From Paracentrotus lividus (Eukaryota > Echinodermata > Echinoidea > Camarodonta > Echinidae), in assembly GCA_940671915.1 (NCBI GenBank), contig CALNVZ010000174.1, positions 75,266,199 through 75,330,198 on the forward strand: DNA of 64,000 nt, written 5' to 3'. How positions within the stretch are numbered: the stretch's first letter is position 1; every line of letters begins with the position of its first letter. The position numbers and the translations under genes were made by a program. The notes under the pieces were generated by a model. That model saw only the letters and a program-made list of their open reading frames with translations. It had not been told where the DNA came from and searched no databases. Positions 60,934 to 64,000 of the stretch are shown here, piece by piece.

Positions 60934-62010
60934 ATGGATGTTGATTCGGTCATCTTGAACATCTGGAACTCGAGTGAGGTTTATGGAACATTATTGCCAA
61001 TAACAGAATTATCAAACTCAACAACAGATCCAAAAGTAACAAGCTACGTAGAGTATCATATTACCATCATCGCGCTGGCGCTGTATACTCTAGTATTTCT
61101 CTTGATTATATCATGCAATACCTTGAACCTGTACATCATGAGGAAGCCCTTGGATTGCTTTAGTGACAACACGCGGTTTTTCCTGTGCGCCCTGGCTGTA
61201 GTGGACCTTCTCTCTGGATTGATATGCTGTCCTACGGAAATGGTATTAGCTGTAACGGGAAACTGGCCTCATACGCACGCCACGTGTGACATCGTAGCCG
61301 TCGTATACACCATGGTATCGTGCCAAGCACTCCTGTGTTTGTGTTTAGTTAGTGTGGACCGCTATTTGACCATTGTAAAGCCGCTTCGCTACCCGACCAT
61401 TATGACACCTCAGAGGGCGCGTATTGTGTTATCTGCTGTGTTAATTGTTGGAGCGTTGGCATCATTGGTGATGCTGGTAGCGAGAAATCTTCCAGGGCCT
61501 GATGATGTTCTTCTGTGTGCATTACTTTATTTAGACAGTACAGACCCCGTCCTCCCCCTCATCATCATCATCCTCGTATCATTCGTAATTCCCGCTATTA
61601 TCCTCTTATTCGTTAACATTCGTCTCATGATGATCACTATTCAAAAGACTCGTGAACTTGCCGACATGTCCCCGACCGCGGTCCGATACACGACTGACCG
61701 CCTCAAGGGGGTTCGGACTATCCTCGTGCTAACTTCGGCATTCTTCGTCACGTGGCTTCCCCTCATGTGTACAATGGTTGCAGCTGTGATATTCAACGCT
61801 CATATTCCTCCAGCATGGGGAACTTTAGTCTCTTTCCCAGCATTATCGAACAGTTGGATTAATGCCTTTATATACTTATTCATGTGTCATTCGTATAGGC
61901 GTGCTGTAGTTAAACAGGTTAGAAGATGTTTTAAGCAGCGGCATGAAAAGTGGGTAACCAACGGTTCGGTTGCAGCATCAGCAGCATTACACTCAGAAGC
62001 CGTACTTTAG
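60934..62010 (+). CDS. Class A (rhodopsin-family) G-protein-coupled receptor, orphan
   Basis: Seven-transmembrane receptor of 358 residues, a usual length for the family, expected in the plasma membrane and to signal through heterotrimeric G proteins. Seen: N-terminal glycosylation sequons at N12 and N28; helices at roughly 43-67, 80-103, 115-140, 160-182, 205-230, 260-285 and 295-318; N62 and D91 at the conserved helix 1 and 2 positions; C118 and C195 for the usual disulfide; DRY at 142-144; P220 in helix 5; TWLP at 273-276; a basic tail after helix 7 with C332 as a possible lipidation site. Odd: the helix 7 NPxxY motif reads NAFIY (310-314), helix 4 lacks its usual Trp, and position 3.32 is Tyr125, not the Asp of amine receptors, which argues against a monoamine ligand. 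The start is the first ATG after the acceptor, with A at -3 and G at +4. The ligand is unknown. Single-exon orphan receptors of this class are common in echinoderms (family knowledge). Confidence 0.95.
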   Translation: MDVDSVILNIWNSSEVYGTLLPITELSNSTTDPKVTSYVEYHITIIALALYTLVFLLIISCNTLNLYIMRKPLDCFSDNTRFFLCALAVVDLLSGLICCPTEMVLAVTGNWPHTHATCDIVAVVYTMVSCQALLCLCLVSVDRYLTIVKPLRYPTIMTPQRARIVLSAVLIVGALASLVMLVARNLPGPDDVLLCALLYLDSTDPVLPLIIIILVSFVIPAIILLFVNIRLMMITIQKTRELADMSPTAVRYTTDRLKGVRTILVLTSAFFVTWLPLMCTMVAAVIFNAHIPPAWGTLVSFPALSNSWINAFIYLFMCHSYRRAVVKQVRRCFKQRHEKWVTNGSVAASAALHSEAVL

Positions 62011-62070
62011 GCTTGGACAACAGCTGTTTGAAGTATTTATCCATATCAAGTGTGTGAATTTAGGTTCTAT

Positions 62071-62076
62071 AATAAA
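62071..62076 (+). terminator. Polyadenylation signal AATAAA, proximal
   Basis: A canonical AATAAA hexamer 61 bases after the receptor stop codon. It would give a very short 3' UTR. A second AATAAA lies at 62431-62436. Confidence 0.5.
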
Positions 62077-62430
62077 TGTTATTTGAATTATTTCAGGAGT
62101 GAATGCTCTGAATTGAGCACAATGGATGCGATGTGTCCACGTTTGAACTATATTTACAGACTTTGGAACAAATTGCTTCCGCATTCATAAAGTGCAGCTT
62201 TACAAAGACGCTTTTTCAGACCATTTTTTTCTCAGTTCAGAGACAATCAGTGATGATAACAACCCAAATTCGTGTAGGGCATAACTTTGTAATGATGATA
62301 AGCCAATGTGAACAACGCAAGGAATTGCGAGCACGCAGCTGGAACACATATTTTTCCATAACTTAACTGAAAGGGATATAAGATGGGGTAATTTTGACGA
62401 TTTAAATTTACATATCTGATGATTATCAAT

Positions 62431-62436
62431 AATAAA
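62431..62436 (+). terminator. Polyadenylation signal AATAAA, distal
   Basis: A second AATAAA about 420 bases after the receptor stop, before the inverted-repeat elements that start at 62719. If used, the 3' UTR is about 440 bases. Which signal is active cannot be told from sequence. Confidence 0.4.
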
Positions 62437-62718
62437 AACATAGAATCGGTAGCATGTACTAGTACTGTCTTAATACATAATTATGTAGAAACTGTGTACG
62501 ACCTGTTTATCTGTGTAGATGCTGTATGCAAGACTGAAGTTACTATGTCGCACAAAGTCTCTACCATACGTCTATCTTTTATGTTATTCTATAATTTATG
62601 GATGCTCAAGGGGGACATCTTTTTTTTTTGGTCTTATGTTATAGGAATAGAAAGTGCTGTGCAACTATACTACATTTTACATTCAGCTGAAAATGTGCAT
62701 CAGAACCCCATACATTGT

Positions 62719-62870
62719 AGGTGGTATATCACTTCGTGAAGACGTCTCCAAGACTCCGAGATGTCTCCGAGACGTCTCTTGGACGGGAAAAATTTCATTG
62801 AACATTTTCGATTTTCCCGCAACTCATAAGACGTCTTGGAGACTCATGAGACGTAAGTGAGATACCACCT
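62719..62870. mobile_element. AGGTGG-ended inverted-repeat element (152 bp)
   Basis: Left AGGTGGTATATCACTTCGTG and right ...GTGAGATACCACCT are inverted. The interior repeats AGACGTCT and GTCTCC words, and GGGAAAA/TTTTCCC pairs near the centre. It abuts palindromic element A copy 3 at 62871. AGACGTCTCCAAGA words also occur singly near 29800. Confidence 0.7.
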
Positions 62871-62991
62871 GGGGGCGTTTCATGAAAGGACTTGTCGGAC
62901 GTTTTTATCCGACAAAATGCTTGCATCCGATTGGCTGAGAGCAAATTTGTCGGATAAAATGTCCGACAAGTCCTTTGATGAAATGCCCTCT
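62871..62991. mobile_element. Palindromic element A, copy 3
   Basis: Same arms and centre as at 3153 and 12274, but shorter, having lost about 20 bases after the left arm. It begins at the base after the preceding element ends. Confidence 0.85.
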
Positions 62992-63135
62992 GAAGGTTTA
63001 TCAATGACCAATCAAGATCATTGGTGCATGCGCTATAAGAATAGTTATTTTAAATTTGCATTTGATCGCAAACATATTCTGTGTTACCCGGCCGAGGAGC
63101 CAATTGGTAAATGTACTGAGTGAGTAAAAACAATT

Positions 63136-63474
63136 TCCCACCATTTTAAAGTTGTCTCGCATGATCATTTAATCATGGGTTACGTGATATGTCTTGGTGG
63201 AGTCATCCTCCCAGCATTTGTTGGTACCCTTTTAATATGAATATTTGCACGCATGACTGAGTAACAGACAATCTTCTGTCAATCATCTGCGCCATCTATT
63301 TAGCGCAGGTGGGATTTTACCCTCTTCTGAAGATCATTGTCTGTTATTCAGTCATACGTGAAAAGATCCGATTGAGAAGGGTACCAATATATGCTATGAG
63401 GATGTCTCTACCAAGACATAAAACACATGATTAATCTTCATGCTTTACACAAGACAACTTCAAAATTATGGGAA
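63136..63474. mobile_element. Imperfect long palindrome (about 339 bp)
   Basis: Left arm words TTGTCT, TAATCATG, TATGTCTTGG, TTGGTACCCTT and GTAACAGACAAT recur in inverted order in the right arm to 63474, with moderate divergence. The loop near 63290 holds an inner GCGC hairpin (CTGCGCC...GCGCAG). An old foldback element. Confidence 0.75.
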
Positions 63475-63589
63475 TTTTTATTTATGCACTCTGTATAGAA
63501 TATGAACCAAAGGTGATGGTCAAGAGTCTTCTATTGAAGTGTTGGTGGCATCATAAATAACATGCCTGCATACCAACTGCATGGAATAC

Positions 63590-63886
63590 CAGCAAAATAT
63601 ATTCATATATTTGATGCATCACATCGAAATCAGACACAAGTCGCCAAGCAAATTGAAGCAGTGTCGAGGAAATCGGCAAAATTATCCAAACTGTCTTGTT
63701 GGGGGGGGGGGAATATTTCTTGATTTTCTGAATTTTCAATGTTTCTTGTATGATCTGTAAAAAAAAAAAAAAGATGAATAGAAATTATAAGGGGAAAGCC
63801 TTTAAAAATGGATTGTTTTGTTGGGAACTTTGACTATTTTCTGGCGACTTGTGTCTGATTTTGATGTAATGGGTCACATATATTTA
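63590..63886. mobile_element. Inverted-repeat element with CAGACACAAGTCGCC arms
   Basis: ATCAGACACAAGTCGCCA at about 63629-63646 and its complement at about 63840-63858 lie within longer, weaker arms (TATATT...GATGCATCACATCG against CGATGTAATGGGTCA-like sequence). The loop includes a G run at 63701-63710 and an A run near 63760. Confidence 0.65.
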
Positions 63887-64000
63887 CCTATACGTAATTG
63901 TTACAGATTTGTTTTTTCTTCTCTTGTTTTTAGGGGGCGGGGTGGGACGGGCACTGGCTCACGATCATGTTTCGGCGTAATTCCGTTATATGTTTTTGAC
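63887..64000. other. Window end, no feature
   Basis: A short GGGGCGGGG segment near 63934; nothing else seen. Confidence 0.4.

Noticed and set aside
1..64000. CRISPR arrays, operons or other prokaryotic features
   Set aside because: Repeat spacing, low coding density, splice signal and SINEs are eukaryotic; no regularly spaced repeats with unique spacers were seen.

Overview
This window is eukaryotic, AT-rich, gene-poor DNA from what is probably a marine deuterostome. I lean towards a sea urchin or another echinoderm. The reasons are TTAGGG-type telomere-like repeats, a sparse gene layout, a single-exon class A receptor of the kind abundant in echinoderms, and a dense load of short inverted-repeat transposons with hAT-like CAGGG ends. 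The species call is inference and was not tested by alignment.

Only one protein-coding gene is convincing: a 358-residue rhodopsin-family G-protein-coupled receptor at 60934-62010 (+). Its whole seven-helix bundle lies in one exon, with a splice acceptor 41 bases upstream and AATAAA signals downstream. The other open frames are short and lie in microsatellites, transposon arms or plain AT-rich DNA. I saw no intact tRNA, rRNA or CRISPR array.

Layout. 1-5200: end of a hAT-like element, a degenerate GACCAA-word array, palindromic element A copy 1, and a SINE tail that runs into a 420-base ATT microsatellite. 5200-13700: mostly empty, with a hairpin-headed repeat element (6393-7133), a small inverted-repeat element (9165-9368), a hAT-like element in a CTA microsatellite (10612-10805), and palindrome A copy 2. 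13700-19040: dense mobile DNA, including two CACT-ended elements built from repeated short words, a tRNA-headed SINE, a GAGTG-ended element and a 360-base foldback element. 19040-27800: mostly unique DNA and microsatellites, with one more CACT-ended element (24248-24823). 27800-45650: the richest part, with small inverted-repeat elements, a second and larger GAGTG element, a 1.05-kb four-unit foldback element, a 1.97-kb GGGCAATTCC element with six copies of one 15-base motif, a hAT-like element, a 295-base tandem duplication, a perfect palindrome enclosing telomeric repeats, a mosaic of repeated and inverted blocks, and two further elements. 45650-58600: mostly unique, with a 94-base T run, a 21-N gap and two small elements. 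58600-60000: a stack of three nested elements, the middle one carrying clustered nuclear-receptor half-sites. 60900-64000: the receptor gene, then four inverted-repeat elements.

The genes do not form a pathway, because only the receptor is supported. The biological interest lies in the non-autonomous transposons. Several unrelated-looking families share one design: short termini, an internal word or motif repeated many times, and in some cases a tRNA-like or B-box segment or TGACGTCA octamers. None encodes a visible transposase, so all must have been moved in trans.
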